The notes: a model not told the origin generated them from the letters alone. Shown: positions 10,435 to 19,690, counted from the stretch's first letter. The stretch is 64,000 nt of DNA from Pseudomonas sp. SL4(2022) (GCF_026625725.1 NZ_CP113060.1:1184001-1248000); one strand, 5' to 3'. Numbers and translations: made by a program.

Positions 10435-10461
10435 CAAACAAGCGTTTGAAACATACGTTTA
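10435..10461. promoter_or_regulatory. Tandem PsrA-type operators before the acyl-CoA dehydrogenase
   Basis: CAAAC-aagc-GTTTG (10435-10448) shares its last base with GAAAC-atac-GTTTA (10448-10461). Both fit the PsrA consensus (G/C)AAAC-N2-4-GTTT(G/C), the second with one end mismatch. They lie about 106-132 bases before the start at 10329. PsrA is the TetR-family long-chain fatty-acid sensor of pseudomonads. Confidence 0.8.
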
Positions 10462-10494
10462 TGCCTATTTAAAGTCAAGCACCCCAAACACTGA

Positions 10495-11271
10495 TCAAGC
10501 CACCAGATCGATAACTGAAACCGGCTCCCGCAGATCGCTCAGTTGCTGGTAAAGATCAAGACTAGGTGGTGGCGGTCGATCCTGCTGCACAGGTGCCTTG
10601 GATTTATCCTCACCCTCATCGTCTTGCTCATCGGCTTTGCGCTTTTCCGCACGCGCCTCACTGGCAGCTTGAACATCGCCACGCTGCTGTTGCGCCAGTT
10701 CGACACGGGCTTCGGCCATCTGCAGCTGGGCTTGCGCGGCAATCTGCCGGTCCTGCGCAGAGGGCTCAGCGGGCGCCAATGCAGCACGGATGACAACTTC
10801 CATCTTGCGCAGGGTGGCTTCCGGATCATTAGGGATCGGGCTGGTGTCGATGCTCACTTCACCACCCACTGCATAGCGCTTGCCATCCGGCCCGCGTTCA
10901 TAGGTGTAGCTCGGCGCTCCAGCATAACGACCACCGACAGCCGCATGCGCCTGCTCGTGGGTGCGCACCTCTTGGTCACGGCTGACCAGCTTGGCGATTT
11001 CCAGTTGCTCAAGACGTTGCTGCTGCGGATTGGATTCGCCTTCGCGGCTTTTGGCTTTATCGGGATTAGCCGAGGAATCAGCAGGTTTATCCGCCTCTTC
11101 ACGCGACGAGGCCGACTGCCCATCGGCCAGCGGCTGGGCAGCGGTTATAGGTGCCTGCGCGGCGCGGGTGATATCGGGGGACACATCTGGGGAAACATTG
11201 GACGCGAGAAGCCGAGCCGGCAGTAGAGTTGCTGCAGGCGCAGGATAAGACGTTGCGCCGCCAATCTGCAT
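10495..11271 (-). CDS. SprA-related putative zinc metalloprotease (PA0505-type)
   Basis: 258-residue protein of the SprA-related family. The only catalytic motif is HEQAH (residues 105-109) inside EVRTHEQAHAAVGG, followed by a YTYERGPDGKRYAVGGEVSID segment that is the conserved core. Residues 20-95 are low in complexity (S, A, P, D, K, E rich) and probably disordered, and residues 150-258 are a charged coiled-coil-like region rich in A, E, Q, R. No signal peptide is evident. Substrate and role are unknown. It stands between bioD and the acyl-CoA dehydrogenase, as in P. aeruginosa. Confidence 0.75.
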   Translation of the reverse strand: MQIGGATSYPAPAATLLPARLLASNVSPDVSPDITRAAQAPITAAQPLADGQSASSREEADKPADSSANPDKAKSREGESNPQQQRLEQLEIAKLVSRDQEVRTHEQAHAAVGGRYAGAPSYTYERGPDGKRYAVGGEVSIDTSPIPNDPEATLRKMEVVIRAALAPAEPSAQDRQIAAQAQLQMAEARVELAQQQRGDVQAASEARAEKRKADEQDDEGEDKSKAPVQQDRPPPPSLDLYQQLSDLREPVSVIDLVA

Positions 11272-11337
11272 GCAATGACTCCTCGCCCCGCAATTACTGC
11301 CTCATTGCCAGGCATGAGTACGCTCGGGGCGGGCGAC

Positions 11338-11637
11338 TCAGGCCGTTGTATCGATCAGGGTGCCGAGCACCTCATCGGCAGTTTTCACCACCTTGGCACC
11401 CGCTTCTGCCTCATTCTGACCTTGACGCAGAGCAACCAGGCTTTCCGCCAGATCGGGACGGGTCTGCTCGGCCGAACTCGGCGCAGGGTTGACCTGATTG
11501 GCCGGCGGCGTGGAGGTCGGCTGTTTTGGCTGGGTAACCGCATTGCTGGCGATATCTGCCGCAGCCTGATCGACCCGGCGTTGTCCGGACTGAATGGTGC
11601 TGATGCCCGACTTGAAGGCGCTTCCTGAAATTTCCAT
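11338..11637 (-). CDS. 99-residue protein with flagellar-rod-like termini
   Basis: Start taken at ATG 11637 (MEISGSAFKSG). The N-terminal 35 residues (GISTIQSGQRRVDQAAADIASN) resemble the N-terminal helix of flagellar rod/hook proteins. The last 35 (DLAESLVALRQGQNEAEAG then AKVVKTADEVLGTLID) resemble the Flg_bbr_C domain that ends FlgC, FlgE and FlgG. Only a P-, Q- and T-rich linker of about 30 residues joins them. It therefore looks like a rod protein reduced to its two self-associating helices. Function is unknown; it is not in a flagellar cluster but beside the SprA-like gene. The resemblance was judged by eye. Confidence 0.65.
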   Translation of the reverse strand: MEISGSAFKSGISTIQSGQRRVDQAAADIASNAVTQPKQPTSTPPANQVNPAPSSAEQTRPDLAESLVALRQGQNEAEAGAKVVKTADEVLGTLIDTTA

Positions 11638-11733
11638 GCCCAAGCTCCCACTATGGCAAACCTCTAACGGTTTCAATTGAAGCAGAAGTTGCTCGAAAAA
11701 CGTACAAGTAAAAGGCTATGGCACTGGGCCTGC

Positions 11734-12423
11734 TTATAGCGCTCGGTGCAATAGATCGAGACTGAGATAGCCAGAAACCGCAGCCGGCGTGACTTCGGCC
11801 AGGCGCGGCAGATAACCCAGACAGGGCGCCGGCAGGCGCTCAGCCAGGGTCGCCAGATTGTCCTCAAGCCGCGAGGTGTGCGGGTCAACCAGATTGGCCA
11901 CCCAACCGACCAGCGACAGGCCGTCACGCAGGATGGCTTCGGCGGTGAGCAGCGCCTGATTGATGCAGCCCAGACGCACACCCACCACCAGAATCACCGG
12001 CAGCTGCAGGGCAATCGCCAGGTCCGACAAGGCTTCCTGCCCGGACAATGGCACGCGCCACCCGCCGGCCCCTTCAATCAGGGTAAAGTCTGCCTGCTTG
12101 TCCAGAATCGCCTGCACCGGCACCTGCAACGCGGCAACATCCAGCAATACACCCACCTCGCGCGCTGCCAGATGCGGGGCAATCGCCGGTTCGAAGGCCA
12201 GCGGATTGACCTCCTCGTAACGCAGCGCCAGGGTGCATTCGCCCAGCAGCGCCAGAGCGTCATCATTACGCAGGCCATCCGCCGTTCGCACACAGCCGGA
12301 CGCCACCGGTTTGGCAGCCGCCGTGGACCAGCCGCGCAAGCGCGCTGCATGCAGCAGGCCGGCGGCGATGGTGGTTTTACCAATTTCGGTATCGGTGCCG
12401 GTGACGAAAAATGCTTGGCTCAT
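11734..12423 (-). CDS. bioD: ATP-dependent dethiobiotin synthetase
   Basis: Closes the ureido ring of 7,8-diaminopelargonate with CO2 and ATP, the penultimate step of biotin synthesis. The 229-residue product begins MSQAFFVTGTDTEIGKTT, where GTDTEIGKTT is the family P-loop, and contains IEGAGGWRVPL and VANLVDPH. ATG at 12423 is preferred to an upstream in-frame codon at 12465. Last gene of the bioB-F-H-C-D operon, 63 bases after bioC. Confidence 0.95.
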   Translation of the reverse strand: MSQAFFVTGTDTEIGKTTIAAGLLHAARLRGWSTAAAKPVASGCVRTADGLRNDDALALLGECTLALRYEEVNPLAFEPAIAPHLAAREVGVLLDVAALQVPVQAILDKQADFTLIEGAGGWRVPLSGQEALSDLAIALQLPVILVVGVRLGCINQALLTAEAILRDGLSLVGWVANLVDPHTSRLEDNLATLAERLPAPCLGYLPRLAEVTPAAVSGYLSLDLLHRAL

Positions 12424-12486
12424 AAGGGTCTCTGACGAGGGGGTTGGGCGACGCTCTGGGGGCACTCAGAACAAACCGCGCTGATC

Positions 12487-13293
12487 TCAATCCTTACGCA
12501 GTACGCCGTACACCACCTGATAGGTTGCCGGCAGGCCCTGCGGCTGGCGGAATTGCTCATAGGCCTGAAGCAGCGCCAACATGCGCGCCCGTCCGGTCAA
12601 ACCGCCGGGCCGACCCGGGTTGAGGTTATGCGCGCCGAGGGCTTTCAGTTCATGGGTCAGGCTGCGTACATCCGGGTAGTAGAGGACTTCTGGAGTGGTT
12701 TGCAAGCTCACACACGTCAAGCCACTGGCAGCGCACAGGCGCTGATAATCCTCGAAACGGCGGAAGCGGTTGACGTGCACAAAGCCATCCACCGCCAGCC
12801 AGCTGTCACGCAACTCCTGCAGGGTGCCAACACACAGGCTGCTAAACATCAGCACACCGCCAGAGCGCAGCACCCGTGCACCCTCAGCAAGCACCGCGGA
12901 AAAATCCGCACACCATTGCAGCGCCAGACTGGAAAACAGCAGGTCGCAGGACGCGCTTTGCAGCGGCAAGCGTTCGGCATCGCCGGCAATAAACTGCTGT
13001 GCGCCGCCCAACGGCCGAGCGTGCTGCAACATGCCTTCGGCGATGTCCACAGCCACGCCCTGACTGACGGGAAAATGCGCGCCTAAAGCACGGCTGAAGT
13101 AACCGGTGCCGCAGCCCAGATCGAGCCAGCGCGCTGGGCTGATCGCTGCAGGCAGCTGCGCCAGCAACTGCTGGCCGACATTGCGCTGCAGGGCGGCGAC
13201 ACTGTCATAGCTTTCAGCCGCACGTGAGAACGACGCCGCTACCTGGCGCTTATCCGGCAGGCCGCCAAGTGGGTCATGCGCCAGATCAGTCAT
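12487..13293 (-). CDS. bioC: Malonyl-ACP O-methyltransferase
   Basis: SAM-dependent methylation of malonyl-ACP, which disguises it so that fatty acid synthase can build the pimeloyl chain. The 268-residue protein carries the class I methyltransferase motif [14 protein letters not shown] and the family segment [19 protein letters not shown] near its N-terminus. Start chosen at 13293 (MTDLAHDP), overlapping bioH by 8 bases; an ATG at 13305 is possible. Partner of bioH in the same operon. Confidence 0.92.
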   Translation of the reverse strand: MTDLAHDPLGGLPDKRQVAASFSRAAESYDSVAALQRNVGQQLLAQLPAAISPARWLDLGCGTGYFSRALGAHFPVSQGVAVDIAEGMLQHARPLGGAQQFIAGDAERLPLQSASCDLLFSSLALQWCADFSAVLAEGARVLRSGGVLMFSSLCVGTLQELRDSWLAVDGFVHVNRFRRFEDYQRLCAASGLTCVSLQTTPEVLYYPDVRSLTHELKALGAHNLNPGRPGGLTGRARMLALLQAYEQFRQPQGLPATYQVVYGVLRKD

Positions 13294-14017
13294 CGCCGGC
13301 CTCATGCAGAAAGGCCTGAATCGCCGCCGCAATCTCATGCGGGCGCTCCAAGGCAAAGGCATGGCTGGCGTGATCAATCAGGCCGATCTCGACATCCGGC
13401 AACAGCGCCAGCAAGGCCTGCGCAGCGCTCGCCGGGACCAGGGCATCCTGGCCGGCGAACAGGTGCAGCTGCGGCCCGACAAAGGCTTGCAGCGCTGCCC
13501 GCGTATCCAGGTTGGCCAGCAGATCCAGCCCGGCCAACAGAGTGGCGGACTGTGGCAACGGAGCCGCGCCGAACAACTGCCGCGACAGGCCACGGGCATC
13601 CGCAGCGCCTTGGGCGCAAAGCAGGGAGAAACGCTTCAGGGTAGCGGACACATCAGCGGCGCAGCCCTGACGGAAAGCCTTAAACGTCTCGGCGGGCATA
13701 GCCGCAGACCAGCTTGGCTCGGCGACAAAACGCAGATTGCTGGCCAGGGTCACTAGACCGCTGCAACGTTCGCCACGACGCGCCGCCAGTTCGGCGGCGA
13801 GCATGCCTCCGAGGGACCAGCCGCCGAGCCAGGCGTCCTTTGGCAGATTGGCATCCAGCTCATCCAGCCAGTCGGCCGGATCGCAGGAATCCAGCGGCGA
13901 CAATGGCTCTATTTCGACATGCAGGCGCGGATCGAGGCCGCGCAAAGCCTCGGCCAGCGGCTGCAAGGGTGCAGTGCCGAGCCCCCAGCCGGGCAGCAGA
14001 ATCAGTCGATCACGCAT
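13286..14017 (-). CDS. bioH: Pimeloyl-ACP methyl ester carboxylesterase
   Basis: Removes the methyl group added by BioC and so ends chain elongation at pimeloyl-ACP. Alpha/beta hydrolase of 243 residues: the nucleophile serine is in [12 protein letters not shown], the acid in GQDALVP and the histidine in [13 protein letters not shown]. Start at ATG 14017 ([12 protein letters not shown]), giving an 8-base overlap with bioF. Operon position between bioF and bioC supports the call. Confidence 0.92.
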   Translation of the reverse strand: MRDRLILLPGWGLGTAPLQPLAEALRGLDPRLHVEIEPLSPLDSCDPADWLDELDANLPKDAWLGGWSLGGMLAAELAARRGERCSGLVTLASNLRFVAEPSWSAAMPAETFKAFRQGCAADVSATLKRFSLLCAQGAADARGLSRQLFGAAPLPQSATLLAGLDLLANLDTRAALQAFVGPQLHLFAGQDALVPASAAQALLALLPDVEIGLIDHASHAFALERPHEIAAAIQAFLHEAGDD

Positions 14018-15191
14018 GTACGGCCGCCTCACCCGTCAGCAGCGGCCAGCACTCGGCCAGGGCCTCCAGCAGCAGCTCCAGCTGTTCCAGGCTGTGCGCG
14101 GCGGACAGCGTGACGCGCAAGCGCGCGCTACCTGTCGGCACGGTGGGCGGACGAATCGCCGTCACCAACAGACCGCGTTCACGCAACAGCTGCGACAACT
14201 GCAGAGCGCGCGCGCTGTCACCAACCAGGATTGGCTGAATCGGCGTAGCGCTGTCCATCAGTTCCAGGCCGATGGCCTGCGCGCCGTCGCGAAAGCGCTT
14301 GATCAGGGCATTCAGGTGTTCGCGCCGCCAGTGCTCGCTGCGCAGCAGCTCCAGGCTTTGCAGGGTGGCACAGGCCAGCGCCGGCGGCTGGCTGGTGGTG
14401 TAGATATAGGGCCGGGCAAACTGCACCAGCGCCTCGATCAAATCGTCACTGCCAGCGACAAACGCACCGGCCGTGCCGAAGGCCTTGCCCAGGGTGCCGA
14501 CCAGCACCTGCACATCATCCAGGCCCAGGCCGAAGTGCTCGACAATGCCGCCGCCGGTGGCGCCCAGCGGGCCGAAACCATGGGCATCATCGACCATCAC
14601 CCAGGCATTGGCGCGGCGCGCTTCGGCACACAGCGACGGCAGGTTGGCCAGATCACCGTCCATACTGAACACGCCGTCGGTGACAATCAGGGTATTGCCA
14701 CTCACCTTGCGCAAGCGATTGGCCAGGCTGACGCCATCGTTGTGCAGGTAACGGGAAAAGCGCGCACTACTGAGCAGACCAGCATCCAACAGGGAGGCAT
14801 GGTTAAGGCGATCTTCCAGCACCGAGTCGCCCTGCCCGACCAGTGCAGCAACCGCACCGAGGTTGGCCATATAACCGGTGGAAAACAGCAAGGCGCGGGG
14901 TCTTCCGGTGAACTCGGCCAGCGCTTCTTCGAGCTGGTGATGTGGCGTGCTGTGACCGATCACCAGATGCGAGGCACCGCCGCCCACACCCCATTTCTCC
15001 GCGCCGGCGCGCCAGGCTTCGATCACTTTGGGGTGATTGGCCAAACCGAGGTAGTCATTGGAACAGAAGGCCAGCAACTGCCGACCATCGACCTGCACCA
15101 GCGGCCCTTGCGGTGACTCGAGCATGGGCCGCTGACGGTAGAGATTGGCGGTGCGGCGCTCGGCGAGGCGGGCGGCAAGGTCGAATGACAT
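14010..15191 (-). CDS. bioF: 8-amino-7-oxononanoate synthase
   Basis: PLP enzyme that condenses pimeloyl-ACP (or CoA) with alanine. 393 residues; the PLP lysine is in [15 protein letters not shown], preceded by [10 protein letters not shown] and the [13 protein letters not shown] segment. ATG at 15191 is chosen because CCAGG lies upstream; the longer reading starts at TTG 15197. Follows bioB across a 122-base gap occupied by a REP-type hairpin. Confidence 0.95.
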   Translation of the reverse strand: MSFDLAARLAERRTANLYRQRPMLESPQGPLVQVDGRQLLAFCSNDYLGLANHPKVIEAWRAGAEKWGVGGGASHLVIGHSTPHHQLEEALAEFTGRPRALLFSTGYMANLGAVAALVGQGDSVLEDRLNHASLLDAGLLSSARFSRYLHNDGVSLANRLRKVSGNTLIVTDGVFSMDGDLANLPSLCAEARRANAWVMVDDAHGFGPLGATGGGIVEHFGLGLDDVQVLVGTLGKAFGTAGAFVAGSDDLIEALVQFARPYIYTTSQPPALACATLQSLELLRSEHWRREHLNALIKRFRDGAQAIGLELMDSATPIQPILVGDSARALQLSQLLRERGLLVTAIRPPTVPTGSARLRVTLSAAHSLEQLELLLEALAECWPLLTGEAAVHA

Positions 15192-15221
15192 AGGCAACCT
15201 GGATAGTAAGGACGCAATACC

Positions 15222-15295
15222 GTGGGAGAGGCCGGGGACGATCCACTCTAGCCGCGACCGACCTTGCGCCTGATCGCGGCTAAAGCCCCTCCCAC
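15222..15295. repeat. REP-type hairpin, family A, copy 1
   Basis: Imperfect inverted element between bioB and bioF, with GTGGGAG (15222-15228) facing CTCCCAC (15289-15295) and inner arms TAGCCGCGA / TCGCGGCTA. Same core, CGCGGCTAAAGCCCCTCCCAC, as copies near 43214 and 45537. Confidence 0.85.
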
Positions 15296-15313
15296 CTATT
15301 CAGAGCACAGCTA

Positions 15314-16369
15314 TCAGACCGCTGCGTTATAGAACAGCTTGGAATCGCGCTGTTCGACCAGCGCCTGCTCAATGGCCGCCTGATGCACTTCATCAGCGTG
15401 CTCTTCGCGCGCTTCCGGCTTGATGCCGAGGCGGGCAAACAGTTGCATGTCTTTGCTGGCTTGCGGGTTGGCAGTGGTCAGCAGTTTTTCACCGTAGAAG
15501 ATCGAGTTGGCGCCGGCGAAGAACGCCAGGGCCTGCATCTGCTCATTCATCGCCTCGCGGCCGGCGGACAGGCGCACATGCGACTGCGGCATCATGATCC
15601 GCGCCACGGCGAGCATGCGGATAAAGTCAAACGGATCGACATCCTGCTCATCGGCCAGCGGCGTGCCTTTGACTTTCACCAGCATGTTGATCGGCACCGA
15701 CTCCGGATGCTCCGGCAGGTTGGCCAGTTGAATCAACAACCCGGCGCGGTCGTCCAGCGACTCGCCCATGCCGAGAATGCCGCCGGAGCAGATCTTCATC
15801 CCCGAATCACGCACATAGGCCAGGGTTTCCAGGCGCTCGGCGTAGGTGCGGGTGGTGATGATGTTGCCGTAGAACTCCGGCGAGGTGTCCAGATTGTGGT
15901 TGTAGTAGTCGAGGCCAGCAGCGGCCAGGGCCTGAGTCTGCTCTTTATCCAGCTTGCCCAGGGTCATGCAGGTTTCCAGGCCCAGGGCTTTGACACCCTC
16001 AACCATTTTCAGCACATAGGGCATGTCCTTGGCCGACGGGTGCTTCCACGCCGCGCCCATGCAGAAACGGGTAGAACCGATGGCCTTGGCCTCGGCGGCA
16101 GCCTCCAGCACCTTCTGCACTTCCAGCAGTTTTTCCTTTTCCAGGCCGGTGTTGTAGTGGCCGGACTGCGGGCAGTACTTGCAGTCTTCCGGACAGGCGC
16201 CGGTCTTGATCGACAGCAGGGTCGAGACCTGCACGCGATTCGGGTCGAAATGCGCGCGGTGCACGGTCTGCGCCTGGAACAGCAAGTCGTTGAACGGTTG
16301 CTCGAAGAGCGCCTTGACCTCATTAAGAGTCCAGTCGTGACGCAGGTTGGCGGCGATGGTAGCGCTCAT
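15314..16369 (-). CDS. bioB: Biotin synthase
   Basis: Radical SAM enzyme that inserts sulfur into dethiobiotin. The 351-residue product has the CxxxCxxC cluster in [18 protein letters not shown] and the downstream [20 protein letters not shown] and RLSAGREAM segments. ATG at 16369 has AAGGA eight bases upstream. First gene of the bioBFHCD operon, divergent from the comF-like gene. An AAnAAnAA motif (16380-16387) overlaps the ribosome site, which could allow Hfq/Crc control but may be chance. Confidence 0.97.
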   Translation of the reverse strand: MSATIAANLRHDWTLNEVKALFEQPFNDLLFQAQTVHRAHFDPNRVQVSTLLSIKTGACPEDCKYCPQSGHYNTGLEKEKLLEVQKVLEAAAEAKAIGSTRFCMGAAWKHPSAKDMPYVLKMVEGVKALGLETCMTLGKLDKEQTQALAAAGLDYYNHNLDTSPEFYGNIITTRTYAERLETLAYVRDSGMKICSGGILGMGESLDDRAGLLIQLANLPEHPESVPINMLVKVKGTPLADEQDVDPFDFIRMLAVARIMMPQSHVRLSAGREAMNEQMQALAFFAGANSIFYGEKLLTTANPQASKDMQLFARLGIKPEAREEHADEVHQAAIEQALVEQRDSKLFYNAAV

Positions 16370-16394
16370 CGGATATTCCTTGTTATTGGCAGCG

Positions 16395-16414
16395 GCTTGC
16401 TAGAGTCAGCAAGC
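16395..16414. promoter_or_regulatory. Inverted repeat in the bioB / comF-like divergent promoter
   Basis: GCTTGCT-agagtc-AGCAAGC is a perfect 7-bp inverted repeat, 26 bases before bioB and 36 before the comF-like gene. It could be an operator for either gene; the binding protein is not known from the sequence. Confidence 0.4.
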
Positions 16415-16449
16415 ACGACACGGATGTTCGGCATAGTTATGGAAGGCGT

Positions 16450-17184
16450 ATGCGCTGTCAACCCAACTCAAAACACCAGGTTTACAACTGGTTAAAAAGC
16501 AAGCAAATCTGTTTACTGTGCGATGAACACACAGACAACGACCAGGCCATCTGCAGTTGCTGCGAAGCCGAGCTACCGTGGCTTGTCGGGCATTGCCAGG
16601 TCTGTGCCCTGCCGCTGCCCAGCCAAGGCTTGGTATGCGGGGCCTGCCTAAAGAAGCAGCCGAGTTTTAGCAAAGTCGAAGTGCCCTGGCGTTACGCCTT
16701 CCCCGTCGACAGCCTGATTACCCGTTTCAAGCATCAGGCCAAGTGGCCATTAGGACGTCTGCTCGGCGAGCTTTTGTCACACCATCTACAGCATGCATTT
16801 GATGAAGGGCTGCCGCGCCCCGATCTGCTGCTGCCGGTGCCCCTCGCCGACAAACGTCAACGCCAGCGCGGCTTTAACCAGTCCGACCTGCTCGCCGAAT
16901 GGCTGAGCGCCAGCCTACAACTGCCGCAACAGGCACACTGGCTGCAGAGGGTGATCGACACACCGGCGCAACAGCAACTGGATGCGGCCACCCGTAAACG
17001 CAACCTGCGTAAAGCCTTCGCCCTGGCGCCGGGTAGCACAGTCAGCGGTCTGCATGTGGCACTGATCGATGATGTGCTGACCACCGGAGCCACCGCCGAA
17101 AGCCTGGCGCGGCTATTAAAGAAGGCCGGCGCGGCGCGGGTTGATGTGTACTGCCTGGCGCGCACACCAAAGCCAGGCGACTGA
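16450..17184 (+). CDS. ComF/GntX-type phosphoribosyltransferase-domain protein
   Basis: 244 residues. The N-terminus has paired CxxC motifs (CLLCDEH, CSCCEAE, CQVCALP, CGACLKK) expected to bind zinc, followed by a type I phosphoribosyltransferase domain with the PRPP loop VALIDDVLTTGAT and the family motif KRQRQRGFNQSDLLA. Family members take part in natural transformation (ComF) or gluconate use (GntX); the biochemical role is unsettled. ATG 16450 has GGAAGG upstream. Divergent from bioB, the usual pseudomonad arrangement. Confidence 0.85.
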   Translation: MRCQPNSKHQVYNWLKSKQICLLCDEHTDNDQAICSCCEAELPWLVGHCQVCALPLPSQGLVCGACLKKQPSFSKVEVPWRYAFPVDSLITRFKHQAKWPLGRLLGELLSHHLQHAFDEGLPRPDLLLPVPLADKRQRQRGFNQSDLLAEWLSASLQLPQQAHWLQRVIDTPAQQQLDAATRKRNLRKAFALAPGSTVSGLHVALIDDVLTTGATAESLARLLKKAGAARVDVYCLARTPKPGD

Positions 17185-17201
17185 CTAATTAGTTGCAGGA
17201 A

Positions 17202-17368
17202 AGAGCCTGTTCAAAGGCTCGCGAGCTAGAGCCTTGCAAGGCGCTACGTAGTAACAGCCTCCGGCTGGTCAAAACGGCGAGGAAGCAGAATTTACGGGTG
17301 TAAATGAGCATTCCGAGCCTGTTTTTAACGCAGCAGGGCCGACGCGCAGCAGACTTTGGACAGGCTCT
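17202..17368. repeat. MITE-like repeat with terminal inverted repeats, copy 1
   Basis: 167-bp non-coding element. AGAGCCTGTTCAAAG (17202-17216) faces CTTTGGACAGGCTCT (17354-17368), 14 of 15 bases paired. Its inner 56 bp (17276-17331) match 19732-19787 at 51 positions. No transposase is nearby, so it would be non-autonomous. It fills most of the gap between the comF-like gene and srkA. Confidence 0.65.
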
Positions 17369-17406
17369 AAGCGGTACACTTTGCGGCCCACCTGCTGGAG
17401 TTACCC

Positions 17407-18381
17407 ATGTCCCATCCATTTGCCGCACTCACACCCGACCTGGTGCTGGATGCCGTGGAGAGCCTCGGCTACCTCAGCGACGCCCGCGTACTGGCACTGA
17501 ACAGCTATGAAAACCGCGTCTATCAGGTGGGCATCGAGAACGAGACACCACTGATCGCCAAGTTCTACCGTCCGGATCGCTGGACGGATGACGCAATTCG
17601 CGAAGAGCACAGCTTCAGCTTCGAGCTGGCCGAATGCGAAGTACCGGTTGTAGCGCCCCTGGTACGCGACGGCGCAACCCTGTTCAGTTACCAGGGCTTT
17701 CGCTTCGCCCTGTTCCCCCGCCGTGGCGGCCGCGCACCGGAACCCGGCAACCTCGACCAACTGTACCGCCTCGGCCAACTGCTTGGCCGCCTGCATGCGG
17801 TCGGCTCACTCAAGCCGTTTGCTCACCGTGAAGCGTTGCAAGTGAGCAACTTCGGCCATGCCTCACTGGCCACCCTGCTGGATGGCAACTTTATTCCACG
17901 CAGCTTGCTGCCGGCCTACGAGTCAGTGGCGCGTGACCTGCTCAAGCGCCTGGAGGTGCTGTTCACCGCCAATCCGGTGCAGGCGATCCGCCTACACGGC
18001 GATTGCCACCCCGGCAACCTGCTGTGCCGCGACGACACCTTCCATATGGTCGACCTCGATGACTGCCGCATGGGCCCGGCCGTGCAGGACCTGTGGATGA
18101 TGCTGGCCGGCGAGCGCCATGAGCGCCTCGGCCAGTTGTCCGAATTGATGGACGGCTATCAGGAGTTTCACGACTTCAACCCCCGCGAACTGCCGCTGAT
18201 CGAGGGTCTGCGCGCCTTGCGCCTGATGCATTACAGCGCCTGGCTGGCACGCCGCTGGGATGACCCGGCCTTCCCCATGAGTTTCCCCTGGTTCGGCAGC
18301 GAACGTTACTGGGGTGAGCAGATTCTGATCCTGCGTGAGCAGCTGTCGGCTTTGGATGAAGAACCGCTAAAACTGTTTTGA
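17407..18381 (+). CDS. srkA: Stress response kinase A (YihE/RdoA family)
   Basis: Serine/threonine kinase of the choline-kinase-like fold that protects stressed cells, known in enterics to act on the MazEF/Cpx responses. The 324-residue protein has the catalytic loop LHGDCHPGNLLCRDD and the metal-binding VDLDDCRMGPAVQDLWMML. Start ATG 17407 has GGAG eight bases upstream. Length is normal. It lies between the MITE-like copy and rarD, with a strong hairpin downstream. Confidence 0.93.
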   Translation: MSHPFAALTPDLVLDAVESLGYLSDARVLALNSYENRVYQVGIENETPLIAKFYRPDRWTDDAIREEHSFSFELAECEVPVVAPLVRDGATLFSYQGFRFALFPRRGGRAPEPGNLDQLYRLGQLLGRLHAVGSLKPFAHREALQVSNFGHASLATLLDGNFIPRSLLPAYESVARDLLKRLEVLFTANPVQAIRLHGDCHPGNLLCRDDTFHMVDLDDCRMGPAVQDLWMMLAGERHERLGQLSELMDGYQEFHDFNPRELPLIEGLRALRLMHYSAWLARRWDDPAFPMSFPWFGSERYWGEQILILREQLSALDEEPLKLF

Positions 18382-18410
18382 CGCCACGCACGTAGCCCAA
18401 ATGCAGTCAG

Positions 18411-18447
18411 GGCTACAGGGCTGACCACTACAGTTAGCCCTGTAGCC
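18411..18447. terminator. Strong hairpin after srkA
   Basis: Perfect 12-bp stem GGCTACAGGGCT / AGCCCTGTAGCC with a 13-base loop, followed by a second small hairpin GTAAC-atcgtt-GTTAC (18448-18463). There is no U tract, so it may be a repeat or a factor-dependent terminator and not an intrinsic one. Confidence 0.5.
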
Positions 18448-18571
18448 GTAACATCGTTGTTACAGCCAAGTGGCGTAAGCCGCCGAAGAAAATCCTGCCC
18501 ACCCAGACAAGCCCGCGCCGCGCCGACTAGAATCGCAAGCCTCTCGTTAGCCGCCTAAGCAAGGACCCAGC

Positions 18572-19465
18572 ATGGCCACCGCCAACCCGCGTCGCGGGTA
18601 TATTCTCGGCCTGACCGCCTACATCATCTGGGGCCTGTTCCCGCTCTATTTCAAAGCCATCCAGAGCGTGCCGGCACTGGAAATCATCGTCCATCGTGCA
18701 CTCTGGTCCGCGCTGTTCGGCGCGTTGTTGCTGCTGGTATGGAAGCACCCCGGCTGGCTGCGCGAGCTGCTCAACAACCCCAAACGCTTTGCCGTACTGG
18801 CCTTGAGCGGTGTGCTGATCGCCAGCAACTGGCTGGTGTATGTGTGGGCGGTGAATAACGAGCGCATGCTCGAAGCCAGCCTGGGCTACTACATCAACCC
18901 GCTGGTGAACGTGCTGCTGGGCATGCTGATTCTCGGTGAACGCTTGCGCCGCCTGCAGTGGCTGGCCGTGGCCCTGGCCACGCTGGGTGTATTGCAGCAG
19001 CTGTGGCAGGTCGGCAGTATTCCCTGGGTATCCCTGGTGCTGGCGCTGACCTTTGGCTTCTACGGGATTATCCGCAAACAGGCGCCGGTTGCCGCGCTGC
19101 CCGGCCTGGTGGTGGAAACCTGGTTGCTGCTGCCACTGGCATTGGGCTGGTTGTTGCTGCACCCCGCAGCAATGAGCACTCAAGCTGACTTCTGGAGCAC
19201 CCCGGAAGCGCTGTGGCTGATCGCCGCCGGCCCGATCACCCTGGTGCCGCTGGTGTGTTTCAACGCAGCCGCCCGCCATCTGCCCTACACCACCCTGGGC
19301 TTTCTCCAGTACCTGGCGCCGACCCTGGTGCTGCTGCAGGCGATTTTTCTGTTCGGGGAGCATTTCGACCCGAGCAAGCTGCTGGCGTTTATCTGCATCT
19401 GGGCGGGGCTGGCGATCTACAGCGTGGATGCCTGGCTAAGCCTGCGCAAACGTCCGACTGAGTAA
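18572..19465 (+). CDS. rarD: RarD-type EamA transporter
   Basis: 297-residue inner-membrane protein with ten predicted helices of the drug/metabolite transporter superfamily. The N-terminus GYILGLTAYIIWGLFPLYFK, the HRALWS motif and the ASNWLVYVWAVN motif are those of the RarD (chloramphenicol-sensitive) subfamily. Natural substrate is unknown. ATG 18572 has AAGGA seven bases upstream. Next to srkA as in P. aeruginosa. Confidence 0.92.
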   Translation: MATANPRRGYILGLTAYIIWGLFPLYFKAIQSVPALEIIVHRALWSALFGALLLLVWKHPGWLRELLNNPKRFAVLALSGVLIASNWLVYVWAVNNERMLEASLGYYINPLVNVLLGMLILGERLRRLQWLAVALATLGVLQQLWQVGSIPWVSLVLALTFGFYGIIRKQAPVAALPGLVVETWLLLPLALGWLLLHPAAMSTQADFWSTPEALWLIAAGPITLVPLVCFNAAARHLPYTTLGFLQYLAPTLVLLQAIFLFGEHFDPSKLLAFICIWAGLAIYSVDAWLSLRKRPTE

Positions 19466-19566
19466 AAAACAACCAGCCAGCTGTAGCGCCCGCAGCCGCT
19501 GGTCTGCAGCCAGTTGCCCCCGGCTTATCCACAGAAGCATCCCCGGCCTTTGTGCACAACACGCCA

Positions 19567-19593
19567 CTAAGTGCTTAAAAAATAAGCACTTAG
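19567..19593. terminator. Hairpin with A/T-rich loop downstream of rarD
   Basis: Perfect stem CTAAGTGCTTA / TAAGCACTTAG with a five-base loop of A (T on the other strand). Could end rarD transcription, but there is no T run after it on the plus strand. Confidence 0.45.
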
Positions 19594-19594
19594 C

Positions 19595-19630
19595 AAAAAG
19601 CCCCGGGGCACTAGGCGGCGCTCCGGGGCT
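19595..19630 (-). terminator. Rho-independent terminator of the GNAT/ACT-protein operon
   Basis: AGCCCCGG (19599-19606) pairs with CCGGGGCT (19623-19630); on the minus strand it is followed by TTTTTG. It lies about 190 bases beyond the ACT-protein stop. Confidence 0.7.
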
Positions 19631-19690
19631 CCTCATGCTACGCACAGAGTTATCCACATCGATCGTGGATAAGCAGTGGCTCTAGCGGGA

